Source: Clostridium sp. MCC353 (GTDB taxonomy: Bacteria; Bacillota; Clostridia; Lachnospirales; Lachnospiraceae). Taken from it: a stretch of 64,000 nucleotides of DNA. The DNA lies in contig NZ_WQPN01000178.1 of assembly GCF_018785315.1 (NCBI RefSeq), positions 57,388 through 121,387 of the forward strand, in the 5' to 3' direction. Position 1 is the first letter of the stretch, and each line of letters starts with the position of its first letter. Under the pieces are notes generated by a model. The model was not told the DNA's origin, ran no database searches, and saw only the letters and a list, made by a program, of their open reading frames with translations. The translations under genes were made by a program, and so were the position numbers. This document shows positions 15,877-27,193 of this stretch, piece after piece.

Positions 15877-16377
15877 TTATTCTTTCGCCTTCCTCTTTTC
15901 CCACCAGAAAGACATTTCGGTCAAAACTAAAAATAACGCAATCATAACAAACAGTCCAAATGGCGATTTCAAAAACAGCACCACATTTCCTGCCGCTGGT
16001 ATTACCAGCCAAACAGCCCCATATACATCTTCTTTATGGATTCTGCTGCTGTCCGGCCCATTATTCGCATCCCCTTGGGTCAGATAAGAATCGCCCTCTG
16101 CCTCAATGATGCGGTGAGTAATAAATGATCCCTGTTCCGCATAGGTCACCACCTCTCCCACGCCATATTCCTGCTGCTTTCGAATCACCAGCATATCCCC
16201 CGGCGAAAATGCAGGTTCCATACTGCCGGATAAAACGGTGACAATGGAATGGCCAAACAGGGATGGAAGTTCTTCTTTATAAACCAATCGTTTGATCAGC
16301 AATATTCCGTTCATAGTTATTACAGCCACGAGAAAACAAAGCACAATTCCCCGCAGAATACTTCCAACTCGTTTCAT
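15877..16377 (-). CDS. Signal peptidase I, SipW / ER type (second copy)
   Basis: A 166-residue membrane protease. An N-terminal helix (IVLCFLVAVITMNGILLI) is followed by VTVLSGSMEPAFSPGDM with the catalytic Ser. Then comes FITHRII, where His replaces the Lys of ordinary bacterial signal peptidases, then YLTQGDANNGPD, and a C-terminal helix. This Ser-His form is the SipW class, which processes TasA-like fibre proteins. It lies between the proline-rich protein and the DQ-repeat protein, which suggests one peptidase per substrate set in this operon. Confidence 0.9.
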   Translation of the reverse strand: MKRVGSILRGIVLCFLVAVITMNGILLIKRLVYKEELPSLFGHSIVTVLSGSMEPAFSPGDMLVIRKQQEYGVGEVVTYAEQGSFITHRIIEAEGDSYLTQGDANNGPDSSRIHKEDVYGAVWLVIPAAGNVVLFLKSPFGLFVMIALFLVLTEMSFWWEKRKAKE

Positions 16378-16391
16378 TTTAAAATATCTCC

Positions 16392-17987
16392 TTACGATAT
16401 CACCTGTTCGATGACAATATTTACGATCAGGCGGTATTCCAGATTGTCCGCCGTTCCAATTAACGTATCATAGGCGTCGTCGCCGCCTTCAAAGGGCCAA
16501 TACCATTCTAAAAGGTATTCTTTTTGCATTCCTGAATCCAGTTTTACGGAAGCCGCGGCAAGCTGCTCTGCCGACAGCCATGTCTTGCTGTCTCCGCACA
16601 AATATTTCCCGCCGGATTTCAGGCGGTAAAGCAGCGGAAGCAGAAGCTGTTCCTGAGGAGCCGCTATCTTCATCTTATAAATGATGCCGTAGGTATTTTT
16701 ATTGCTTACCAGAAATTCGTAGCTTCCTTTCGATCCAGGCATCAGTTTTTTGTCCTCGCCTGAGCCGGTTCTGTCCGCAAACAGGCTGATGGTCGTATTC
16801 TGAGCCCATACCGGACCGCCTTTTTCCTGTACACTCACATCTAAAGGGGCCTCCGGATTTGTCGGCTCCGGTTCGGTTGGTTCCGGCTCGGTAGGTTCCG
16901 TTGGTTCTGGTTCCGTGGGCTGAGGATTGGTCGGATCGGGAGCGGTAGGTTCCGGCTCGGTGGGCGTTTCCGGTTCGGTCGGTGCAGTTGTTTCCGGTTC
17001 CGTTGGCTTGTTTTGATCCGGCTGAGGCCGGTGCGTGTCGGAGGAATCACCGGAATTATTTTCACGGCTGCCCTCCGTACTTTTTTTGTTCTCTGTAGAT
17101 TCCGCTGTCAGGCTTTCCGATGGCAATGATACCGACGGCTCCGTAGGCGCTGATTCAGACGGTTTCAAATTATTGGGAACAGGCGGAGATTCCGGCGGCA
17201 GCGGCTGATTCATCGGAGATTCATTTGGCGGCGTTTCCCGGGAGCTGGATTCCTGGGGCTGGGATTTTTCCTGCGGCGTTTTGCCGGGTACATTTTCCTG
17301 GCTGACCAGATTTTCACCTGATTCCGGCGCTGGAGGCTCATTCCCGGTTCTTTCCGGAGAAATGATATCGGTCTCTTCGCCTGACATATCACGGAAGGAT
17401 TCGCCCGGTTTTCTGGTATATACCGCCGGCTGGACTTCCATGTTATTTTGATCATTTAATTGAATTTGAATATGAAGTTCCACAGCTTGTTCTGAAACAG
17501 CCAAATGGACGGAACCGGACGCATCATTTACCTGTCCGTAAGAAACCGTATTATCCCGGTTCACGCTGATGGAAATCTGGCTGAGAACCTGTTCCGATTC
17601 ATCCAGCATCATCAGCTTGTGGTCTCCCACCTCGATACCCTGAAAATGAAAAAATCCATCCGAATCTGTTTTAGTTCGCATGGGGTCACTGTGCAGTTCC
17701 AGCAGTTGGTTGGCGCATGGTGTGCCATCCGCAAGTAAAATCCTACCGCTGAATTTAATATGGGTTTCATCAACCTTTTCCTCCGCCGTTTCCCCATCCG
17801 GCGACAGCACGATGGTATCCAGCATCATTCCCCGCCGGTTTCCGCTGTCCCGGCCGATCCGGGTTCCTGCAATAAATGATGTGATGGAGACGAATACCAG
17901 AAGAATCGGCAGATATACCCACAATTTATTATTTCGGCGGCCTTCACTTTGCTTGGCGCCGTTTGGCCTTTTTTTGTCCTCCGACAT
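16392..17987 (-). CDS. Membrane-anchored Pro/Glu/Thr-rich surface protein
   Basis: A 531-residue protein. A short basic head and one helix (LWVYLPILLVFVSITSFIAG) act as an anchor. A beta-sandwich of carboxypeptidase-regulatory/SpaA type follows at about residues 80-160 (IKFSGRILLADGTPCANQLLELHSD... DSDGFFHFQGIEVGDHKL). There is then a long PTEPEPTEP-rich spacer. A C-terminal domain ending LEWYWPFEGGDDAYDTLIG resembles domains of TasA-like exported proteins. It is probably a cell-surface stalk that holds the fibre. The ATG at 17987 is used because the domain order begins there, though 18116 is open too. It follows the TasA-like gene after a hairpin-rich gap. Confidence 0.6.
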   Translation of the reverse strand: MSEDKKRPNGAKQSEGRRNNKLWVYLPILLVFVSITSFIAGTRIGRDSGNRRGMMLDTIVLSPDGETAEEKVDETHIKFSGRILLADGTPCANQLLELHSDPMRTKTDSDGFFHFQGIEVGDHKLMMLDESEQVLSQISISVNRDNTVSYGQVNDASGSVHLAVSEQAVELHIQIQLNDQNNMEVQPAVYTRKPGESFRDMSGEETDIISPERTGNEPPAPESGENLVSQENVPGKTPQEKSQPQESSSRETPPNESPMNQPLPPESPPVPNNLKPSESAPTEPSVSLPSESLTAESTENKKSTEGSRENNSGDSSDTHRPQPDQNKPTEPETTAPTEPETPTEPEPTAPDPTNPQPTEPEPTEPTEPEPTEPEPTNPEAPLDVSVQEKGGPVWAQNTTISLFADRTGSGEDKKLMPGSKGSYEFLVSNKNTYGIIYKMKIAAPQEQLLLPLLYRLKSGGKYLCGDSKTWLSAEQLAAASVKLDSGMQKEYLLEWYWPFEGGDDAYDTLIGTADNLEYRLIVNIVIEQVIS

Positions 17988-18043
17988 GTGATTCTGCCCC
18001 CCCCTGTTGGTTTGGATTGGCTGCGCTGTTGCGATGTGGTTTT

Positions 18044-18130
18044 GTTCAGCCTCCGGCAGGGAACAGCCAGGGTGATGATGGGCTGTGGCTGTGCTCTGCC
18101 GGGGGCTGAACCGCATGGAATGCGGTTCAG
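18044..18130 (-). promoter_or_regulatory. Overlapping hairpins between tasA-like gene and next gene
   Basis: In minus-strand RNA an 11-bp stem (18130-18120 with 18116-18106) shares its second arm with a longer alternative stem (18111-18096 with 18059-18044, 15 of 16 bp). Only one can form at a time. There is no U run, so this is more likely an RNA-processing or attenuation barrier that lowers expression after the abundant fibre protein than a simple terminator. Confidence 0.4.
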
Positions 18131-18154
18131 GAGATCCCTTGGAAATATTTATAA

Positions 18155-18757
18155 TTACGGTGTAGGTGTTCCAATATACTGTTCTGCCGTAATGGAAACA
18201 CCAATTGTACCTGTTTTAGGTGTTATACCTTCTGTTGTATCATCTGTAGCTTCCCATTTCCAGTAAATAGATGTTGTTTGTTCTTCCTTTACTTTAGAGA
18301 GTTCTACATGTACAGGTGTCATTGTTGCCTCAGTTCCAGTAAACGTAACTTCATCACTAAAAGTAGGGGCTGCACCATTAGCTCCCGCTACCTTTGTTTT
18401 ATAAAATTTTATTGGAGCGCCTCCTAAATTTTTATTATCAAGTTTAACTGTATATGTATACCCAACTTCTGATCCATCGCCATTGACCGCAAGTTTAATT
18501 TCACCATAGGTCTCTGGTGCAATTTTATCAGCGGCCATTTCTACATTTGTGTTTTCATTCTTTAACTTAAGTTGGAAATTATCAGCCAATGCTTCACTAT
18601 TTTCTTTCATAACAATCGCCCACTTTGCAACCGATACTTCTGCTGTTCCACTTACCGTGCTGGTATACTTCGCAAACGTCCCCCCAACCAAACTAGTCGT
18701 CACCAACGTCAACACTACTGCAGCCGCTCCAACTTTCCCAAAAATACTCTTCTTCAT
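18155..18757 (-). CDS. TasA/camelysin-like exported fibre protein
   Basis: A 200-residue protein. The signal region MKKSIFGKVGAAAVVLTLVTTSLVGGTFAKYTSTVSGTAEVSVAKW has the SipW-substrate pattern: hydrophobic core, GGTFAKYTS, then a beta-strand start. The mature part is a single beta-rich domain with WKWEATDDTTEG near the end, followed by GTIGVSITAEQYIG. Members of this family assemble into extracellular fibres in biofilms. Placement directly after a SipW gene supports this. Assembly in this species is inference. Confidence 0.75.
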   Translation of the reverse strand: MKKSIFGKVGAAAVVLTLVTTSLVGGTFAKYTSTVSGTAEVSVAKWAIVMKENSEALADNFQLKLKNENTNVEMAADKIAPETYGEIKLAVNGDGSEVGYTYTVKLDNKNLGGAPIKFYKTKVAGANGAAPTFSDEVTFTGTEATMTPVHVELSKVKEEQTTSIYWKWEATDDTTEGITPKTGTIGVSITAEQYIGTPTP

Positions 18758-18890
18758 AATCCATATCCTTCTTTCTTTTATTATATTTATTTAATTGAAA
18801 CTCTTAAAACTTACATCTTCACAAACCTCTTTAACTAACTGTCAAACCATTTCTCAGCTCTTACTCTCGCTACTTTTCAACTTTCATCTC

Positions 18891-19493
18891 TCAACTCTTC
18901 TCAGCCCTAAGTCGCTCCAACTCCTGTTCCAGTTCCCTGGTCCTGGACACTTCTTTGCGGTCCAGCATCTTCCTGCGGACGATATCCCAAAGGATGAACA
19001 ATATCAGCGGACATACCACAAAGATGATCATCCCCGAAGTGGTCTGCATGAACATTGCCGCCTTGCCTGCCCCGGCGATTCTGCCCTGGTAAATTCCTTC
19101 TACTTCAGATGGCTTTACCGAAGTCTGGTCCGGGCTGTCATTGGCGTCGCCCTGGGTGATGTAGCGGATCTCCCCATTTTCCGATGTCACGTCAATGATG
19201 CGGTGGGTGATGACCGCTTCTCCGCTTTTATAGGCTATCACATCTCCTTTCTGCAGGTTCCCGGTGTCCGTATTTTTAACAAACACCATATCGCCTGTCA
19301 TAATTCCGGGTTCCATGGAACCGGACAGCACAATAAATGGTTTATACCCCATGAAGTCCGGCACCTGATCCGGATGAATGTAAGACTTGGCAATCAGCGT
19401 CACATTGACAAATAGCAGAGGAATAAATATCACACACAGCAGTATGCTGAAAGCTGTGATAATCTTCTGAAACAGGGCGCCCTTCTCTTTCAT
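18891..19493 (-). CDS. Signal peptidase I, SipW / ER type (first copy)
   Basis: A 200-residue membrane protease. It has an N-terminal helix (ITAFSILLCVIFIPLLFVNVTLIA), the Ser site FIVLSGSMEPGIMTGDM, AVITHRIIDV with His as general base, YITQGDANDSPDQT, a second helix (GMIIFVVCPLILFILWDIV) and a charged coiled-coil tail (RELEQELERLRAEKS). It is the first gene of the fibre operon, and a terminator-like hairpin precedes it at 19520. It should process the TasA-like protein next door. Confidence 0.9.
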   Translation of the reverse strand: MKEKGALFQKIITAFSILLCVIFIPLLFVNVTLIAKSYIHPDQVPDFMGYKPFIVLSGSMEPGIMTGDMVFVKNTDTGNLQKGDVIAYKSGEAVITHRIIDVTSENGEIRYITQGDANDSPDQTSVKPSEVEGIYQGRIAGAGKAAMFMQTTSGMIIFVVCPLILFILWDIVRRKMLDRKEVSRTRELEQELERLRAEKS

Positions 19494-19519
19494 ACCTCAT
19501 TCTCCTTTCTATGGCACGC

Positions 19520-19550
19520 AAAAAAGCAGTTCTGATCAAATCAGAACTGC
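19520..19550 (-). terminator. Terminator or attenuator just upstream of the first sipW
   Basis: GCAGTTCTGA/TCAGAACTGC (10-bp stem, 5-nt loop) followed by six T on the minus strand. It lies 27 bp before the sipW start, so it would control entry of transcripts into the fibre operon. What is transcribed upstream is unclear. Confidence 0.6.
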
Positions 19551-19665
19551 CTGCAGCGTCGGCAAACAAACGCATTTGATGCATATAAATGCACTGCGTT
19601 TCATTTACGAACCGAATACGAACCCTTCCTTGGAAGCATTCATAAACGAGCAACTGGCTGCCATA

Positions 19666-19794
19666 TCATCTCTGATTTAGACCCTTTAGCTTTGCGTCAC
19701 TGACTTTCATCAGCTTTGCCAAATATGTAATTAACATAGCTTTAGTGTATCGTTTCAAGTGCGACCGTTCCGCAACTTTTTCGCTAAATTTCAT
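19666..19794 (-). CDS. Possible small basic protein (42 residues)
   Basis: Starting at 19794 the minus strand reads MKFSEKVAERSHLKRYTKAM... and ends KLKGLNQR. It is very basic with a hydrophobic centre (AMLITYLAKLM). In-frame ATGs exist further upstream at 19815. No clear ribosome site is seen, so the coding call is weak. It lies between the response regulator and a terminator-like hairpin, which gives it the position of a leader peptide or small regulator. Confidence 0.25.
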   Translation of the reverse strand: MKFSEKVAERSHLKRYTKAMLITYLAKLMKVSDAKLKGLNQR

Positions 19795-19829
19795 CGTATT
19801 TATACGTCTTTTCATATAATTCCATCGTA

Positions 19830-19843
19830 AAAATACGTATTTT
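19830..19843. promoter_or_regulatory. AAAATACGTATTTT palindrome
   Basis: A perfect 14-bp palindrome (19830-19843) in the leader of the fibre operon, between the response-regulator gene and the first sipW. It is a candidate regulator site. Confidence 0.35.
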
Positions 19844-19856
19844 CTGACAAATAGAA

Positions 19857-19931
19857 ATCCGTCATAGGGTAAAATGAAAGGCGCCGCCATCTCTCCATGG
19901 TGAACGCCTTTCACTATACCCTATGACGGAT
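19857..19931 (-). terminator. Two-step hairpin at the response regulator stop codon
   Basis: A 15-bp outer stem (ATCCGTCATAGGGTA, 19857-19871, with 19917-19931) encloses an 8-bp inner stem (GAAAGGCG, 19876-19883, with 19905-19912). It begins inside the last codons. There is no clear T tract, so termination is likely but not certain. Confidence 0.5.
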
Positions 19932-20742
19932 CAGACTGTCCCGTCAGTTTGCTCCTTTTCTGCAGCCAGGCATTGGTTTCCTCCGCCCAACTGTATTCAA
20001 ACATATATTTATTCATGTAAATAAACTTTTTATTATCCTGATCCCGTAAATAGATATAAAAATCGCAGGTCACTTCCTCTGTAACAAGACAGCAGACGCC
20101 TCTCCCGCTGTAAAATGCCTCCGGCATCCCGTATTCCTCCAATACGCTCCGCACTCCGATCACTGCTTTCCGGTACAGCGCCTTAACCTTGTCATCATAA
20201 TTCCGGTCCGGCCACAGCTTGTCAACCGCTTCCTCCATCCTCACTTCCCCGCCCATATGCTCCACGCAGAGGGCCAGAAGTTCTTTGCTCTTGGCATTGG
20301 GGAATTTCACCAGTTTACCATCAATAAACACATCAAATCGTCCAAATGTGCGGATAAACATCCTCTTATACTGCCTCTTGGCCAACAGCTTTGCCCGATA
20401 CAGGGCATCTTTTATATCCTCTTTTGTATAAGGCTTGATCACATAATAATCCGCCTTCATCCGCAGCGCTTCCAATGTCATTTGGCTGTTGGCGCTGACA
20501 AAAATGATGATCATATCCCGGTCAATTTCCCTCAGCCTGCGGGCCAGTTCAATCCCGCTCATTTGGTCAAAATCCACTTCCAGCAATGCGAATTCCACCC
20601 TGTGATAAAGCGCATATTCCATCGCCTTCTTCGGATCTTCGAAATTACCAGCCAGACGCAGTTCTCTCATCTGCCTGCATTCATTTTCCAGCTCCTCTGC
20701 CGCCTTCCTGTCACTATCCACTATAATTGTTTCTATACACAT
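19921..20742 (-). CDS. Response regulator with SARP-like DNA-binding domain
   Basis: A 273-residue protein. Residues 1-125 are a receiver domain (TIIVDSD... FVSANS... YYVIKPYTKEDI, with the conserved Lys). From about 130, RTFGRFDVFIDGKLVKFPNAKSKELLALCVEHMGGEV is the winged helix of the OmpR/SARP type, followed by a helical part. Aligning FALLEVDFDQMSGIEL on the usual LLDxxMPxMDG puts Glu at the phosphoacceptor position, which would mimic the phosphorylated state. No sensor kinase lies beside it. It probably drives the adjacent fibre operon, which is read in the same direction. Confidence 0.8.
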   Translation of the reverse strand: MCIETIIVDSDRKAAEELENECRQMRELRLAGNFEDPKKAMEYALYHRVEFALLEVDFDQMSGIELARRLREIDRDMIIIFVSANSQMTLEALRMKADYYVIKPYTKEDIKDALYRAKLLAKRQYKRMFIRTFGRFDVFIDGKLVKFPNAKSKELLALCVEHMGGEVRMEEAVDKLWPDRNYDDKVKALYRKAVIGVRSVLEEYGMPEAFYSGRGVCCLVTEEVTCDFYIYLRDQDNKKFIYMNKYMFEYSWAEETNAWLQKRSKLTGQSDPS

Positions 20743-21050
20743 ACGCTCACCCGTAAAATCCCGGCGCTTATTCCGGAAAATTCATTCTAATATCCATATT
20801 ATAAAATATTATCCGGATATATAGACCTATTTTACCATATCCCCCAAAAGAAGTACATGTGAACTTGTTCTCACAACTGAAGTCACGAGAATGCACCAGC
20901 AATTTTTTCAAATAGAGACAATCCCTACTGGCAAACCGGAAGGCCATTCATACAGCCAGTCCTATGCAGAAACTCAATAAATTGTTACAGTTTTAACACA
21001 GCATACAAATCCAGCCCGGAATCTTTTTGCCTAAAAACACTTTTCACACC

Positions 21051-22184
21051 TTAATTATTAAAGTAACTGAGAATCAAATCAAAAGCAATCTTATATCCCG
21101 AATAAAGGCTGTCGACAGCCACCCATTCCTCCCTCGTATGAGCCTTCCCCCCAATATAGGTTCCCAGGCACACGCTGGGAATTCCCAAAGACAGGGGAAT
21201 ATTGCAGTCTGTGGAGCCAGAGCCGAATTCAGGATCAATTCCCGTGTGTTCCAGAACCACATTCCTGGCTTTTTGGAGAAGATTTTCGTGTTTCTCGCGG
21301 TCAACGTCTCCCATACACGGACGTTCTCCCAGCAGTTCTACATTCACAGCCACCCCTTTTGCCCGGTACGCCTCGATCACCGCGTTAAAATGGCGTTCCA
21401 TAAAAGCCAGGTCTTCCGCCTCATCGGAACGGAATTCGTAAAGCATTTCAGCCTGCTGGGCAATGGTGTTGACTGATGTTCCGCCGGAAATTTGACCTAC
21501 ATTGTAGGTGGTTTTTCCCTTGTCCGGCGCCTTCATGCAGTAGAAATCAGAGATCATGGAAGCCAGATAAGCGATGGCGTTGCGGTTTCCGAACGCACCG
21601 TAAGAATGGCCGCCTTCTGTCAGCACCTCCACTTTATAGCGCTTTGATCCAACCGCTTTGTCGGTGATATTTTTGATGGTGCCGTCAAAGGAATAGAATT
21701 CCAGAATCCTGTCTCCATAGGTTTCACAGATCTTTCTGGAACCTTTTAAATTTCCAAGACCTTCTTCCCCCGAGTTCGCAACGAATAATATGCCCGCGTC
21801 TTTCGGGACTAATTTGTTCTTCGCCACAAACTCAGCCGTCATCATGAGGGCGGCTAAATTGGCCGTATCATCCCCGATTCCAGGCGCGAATATCTTTCCA
21901 TCCTCCACTTTTAACGGCAGTTCCTCCGTATCCGGGAACACCACATCCGTATGCGCCATAAAGACAACCAGAGGTTTCCCTTCTTCACATCCCACCGGAT
22001 ATATCACATTCAGGGCCTCGTCCATAAATACATGCTCCGCACCATGGTCTTCCAGCCATTTTTTGCAGAACTCCGCCCGTTTTTCCTCGTGATTGGACGG
22101 TGAGGGGATCTTTGCCATGGTGAGCAAAAGGTCGTATGCCTCCTGTTTGTGCTGGTCTATGTAATCAATTATCTCCTGCTTCAT
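21051..22184 (-). CDS. M20-family metallopeptidase
   Basis: A 377-residue zinc exopeptidase or deacylase. Metal and catalytic residues are visible in order: FMAHTDVVF, GIGDDTANLAAL, NSGEEGLGNLKGS, and the C-terminal GGKAHTREEWV. The dimerisation domain lies about residues 180-290 (GGHSYGAFGNRNAIAYL). This pattern fits the PepT/dipeptidase side of M20, acting on small peptides in the cytoplasm. AGGAGGAAGAG precedes the ATG, with a palindrome GTGCCGGTTCCGGCAC (22201-22216) upstream. It follows the ATP synthase operon by 190 bp and may be partly read through. Confidence 0.85.
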   Translation of the reverse strand: MKQEIIDYIDQHKQEAYDLLLTMAKIPSPSNHEEKRAEFCKKWLEDHGAEHVFMDEALNVIYPVGCEEGKPLVVFMAHTDVVFPDTEELPLKVEDGKIFAPGIGDDTANLAALMMTAEFVAKNKLVPKDAGILFVANSGEEGLGNLKGSRKICETYGDRILEFYSFDGTIKNITDKAVGSKRYKVEVLTEGGHSYGAFGNRNAIAYLASMISDFYCMKAPDKGKTTYNVGQISGGTSVNTIAQQAEMLYEFRSDEAEDLAFMERHFNAVIEAYRAKGVAVNVELLGERPCMGDVDREKHENLLQKARNVVLEHTGIDPEFGSGSTDCNIPLSLGIPSVCLGTYIGGKAHTREEWVAVDSLYSGYKIAFDLILSYFNN

Positions 22185-22375
22185 CTCTTCCTCCTATTCC
22201 GTGCCGGTTCCGGCACATCAAAAACGTTGTCCCCGTTCCTGATTCAGGCAATCCCCCGCCCCATTTCAAAGCGTCCATACCTGAAACAAAAATACCCACA
22301 AACTCCGCCCATCCTGCCGGTCATCCCGGCAAACGGGCAAAATCTATGGATATTTGTTTTATACTACTGTTCTCT

Positions 22376-22774
22376 TCATTTAGCGACCGTCAGGCGGACA
22401 AGCGCACGTTTATAAGCCAGTTCCGCACGCATAACGTCAACCTCTCCATTGGTCTCCTTAATGCGGCGTTCTGCCCTGACACGCGCTTCTTCTGCACGGT
22501 TTATATCAATTTCATCCGGCCATTCCACAGTCTCAGCCATAATGGTGATCTGTTCCGGCAGGATCTGGATGAATCCGGCATGCAGAGCAGCCCTTTTCAC
22601 ACCGTCTGCCTCATGAATGGACAGAACTCCCGGGGCCACGATCGCGGTCATCGGAATGTGATTCTTATACACACCGATCTGTCCCTCGGTAGTGGTCAGT
22701 TCCACCATGCTGACTTCGCCTTCATAAAACTTCTTATCAGGCGTAATAACCTGTAATTTAAACATATCAGCCAT
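22376..22774 (-). CDS. atpC: ATP synthase F1 epsilon subunit
   Basis: A 132-residue protein. The beta-sandwich (FKLQVITPDKKFYEGEVSMVELTTTEGQIGVYKNHIPMTAIVAPG) is followed by a two-helix C-terminal domain (EEARVRAERRIKETNGEVDVMRAELAYKRALVRL). It lies on the central stalk and can inhibit hydrolysis. It is the last gene of the atp operon, 11 bp after atpD. No strong terminator follows. Confidence 0.95.
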   Translation of the reverse strand: MADMFKLQVITPDKKFYEGEVSMVELTTTEGQIGVYKNHIPMTAIVAPGVLSIHEADGVKRAALHAGFIQILPEQITIMAETVEWPDEIDINRAEEARVRAERRIKETNGEVDVMRAELAYKRALVRLTVAK

Positions 22775-22785
22775 ATACTTACCCC

Positions 22786-24210
<1,425 letters not shown>

Positions 24211-24228
24211 TCAATTATGCCGCTGTCA

Positions 24229-25086
24229 CTATGAGATTGCGTTGGCGCCTGCAATGATCTCCGTCAATTCCTGTGTAATGGAACCCTGACGGGCGCGGTT
24301 GTACTGCAATCCTAAATTTTCTATCATCTCTTCTGCGTTATTTGTTGCCGAGTCCATAGCCGTCATACGGGCGCCGTTCTCACTGGCAACTGCTTCGAGC
24401 AGAGCACCATAGATTAAACTGCTCATATACTTTGGAATAATGGAATTCAGCACCTCATCCTCATTGGGCTCATAATTCATGAGCGCCTGAGGCCCTTTCT
24501 CAGCATCCTCTTCTTCCATCTCAATGGGAAGGAGCTTAATCAGCTTGGGAATATGAGTTACCGTATTCTTAAATGAAGTATATGCCAGATAGATCTCGCC
24601 GATCTGGTTCTGTCCGAACGCATCCAGAAGTTCCAATGTGATGTCCGCCGCATCGCGGTAGATCGGTTCATTGATCACATCTGAATAGTCGGCCTTTATT
24701 CCATATCCCCTGCGTGCCAAACCGTCTTTTCCCTTGCGCCCGATGGCGTAAACAAGGGTATTCTCAGCCGTAAGCTCGCCGCTTCCGGTTATCAGCTTAA
24801 CAATGTTGTTGTTATAGCCTCCTGCCAGACCCCTGTTGGAGGTGATGGCAATAACCGCTTTTTTCGGTGAATTTCCCGCCTTTAAATATTTATGTTCAAT
24901 GTTGCCGGATTTGGCCAGCATTGAACTGATCGTCTGATACATCAGCTCAAAATATGGTTTTGAACTTTCGGCTTTTGTCCTGGACTTTTGCAGTTTAACC
25001 GTAGATACCAGTTTCATCGCTTTCGTAATCTGCTGCGTGCTCTGAATACTCGCCCGTCTACGTTTTATATCTCTCATGGATGCCAT
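24229..25086 (-). CDS. atpG: ATP synthase F1 gamma subunit
   Basis: A 285-residue central rotor shaft. The N-terminal helix MASMRDIKRRRASIQSTQQITKAMKLVSTVKL and the C-terminal helix ASENGARMTAMDSATNNAEEMIENLGLQYNRARQGSITQELTEIIAGA are the two coiled-coil arms. ATG 25086 follows GGCAGGTG; a GTG at 25095 overlaps this ribosome site. Lies between atpA and atpD as usual. Confidence 0.96.
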   Translation of the reverse strand: MASMRDIKRRRASIQSTQQITKAMKLVSTVKLQKSRTKAESSKPYFELMYQTISSMLAKSGNIEHKYLKAGNSPKKAVIAITSNRGLAGGYNNNIVKLITGSGELTAENTLVYAIGRKGKDGLARRGYGIKADYSDVINEPIYRDAADITLELLDAFGQNQIGEIYLAYTSFKNTVTHIPKLIKLLPIEMEEEDAEKGPQALMNYEPNEDEVLNSIIPKYMSSLIYGALLEAVASENGARMTAMDSATNNAEEMIENLGLQYNRARQGSITQELTEIIAGANAIS

Positions 25087-25111
25087 GATTGTCACCTGCC
25101 TTGTCTAGGTT

Positions 25112-26644
<1,533 letters not shown>

Positions 26645-27193
26645 TTAGGCAAGCTGAAGTTTTGATAAATCCCTCTTCAGCTCGTAAAGCTGGGTTTTAA
26701 CGCTGCTGTCCACCACCCGGTCGCCAATGCGGATCACAAGTCCGCCGATCAGGGCCGGATCTACGTCGTAGATCATCTCAAATTCCGTATATTCGGTGGT
26801 TGCTAACAGCTTTTCTTTAATCTGAGCTTTCTGGCTTTCCTTCAGCTCCACGGCACTGGTGATATAAGCCGTACCGATCTTTTTATATTCCTTCACTCTG
26901 CCGATAAAATACTGGAAAATAGCAGAAATGTCATTCTGTCTTCCTTTTTCAACAATGATTGTTAAGAAGCCCATGAGTTCATTTGATACTTTACCGGAAA
27001 ATATGTTCTCCAGGATGGATATCTTCTCTTCCTTGACAATCTTAGGATGATTCAAAGTCCGTACAAGATCCGGATTTTCCTGAAAAATGACCTGCAGCGC
27101 GGATACTTCCTCATAAACGTTATCCAGCATCTGCTTTTCCATGGCTGCTTCAAACAATGCATCGCCGTATACTTTTGATACTAGCTTTGCCAT
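26645..27193 (-). CDS. atpH: ATP synthase F1 delta subunit
   Basis: A 182-residue peripheral-stalk protein. The N-terminal helix bundle (VSKVYGDALFEAAMEK...) and the C-terminal ITSAVELKESQKAQIKEKL...DPALIGGLVIRIGDRVVDSSVKTQL segment are diagnostic. It starts within the last codons of atpF (13-bp overlap), so it is translationally coupled. Confidence 0.94.
   Translation of the reverse strand: MAKLVSKVYGDALFEAAMEKQMLDNVYEEVSALQVIFQENPDLVRTLNHPKIVKEEKISILENIFSGKVSNELMGFLTIIVEKGRQNDISAIFQYFIGRVKEYKKIGTAYITSAVELKESQKAQIKEKLLATTEYTEFEMIYDVDPALIGGLVIRIGDRVVDSSVKTQLYELKRDLSKLQLA

Noticed and set aside
19342..19653. 103-residue frame on the minus strand upstream of sipW
   Set aside because: It overlaps the SipW coding region in another frame and runs through a terminator hairpin.
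20985..21005. TTGTTACAGTTTTAACACAG as a fourth mini-palindrome
   Set aside because: It shares GTTACAGTT but has no matching second end and no flanking 8-bp repeat.
22190..22375. Riboswitch or terminator after atpC
   Set aside because: Only short GC palindromes are seen, with no T tract or recognisable aptamer core.
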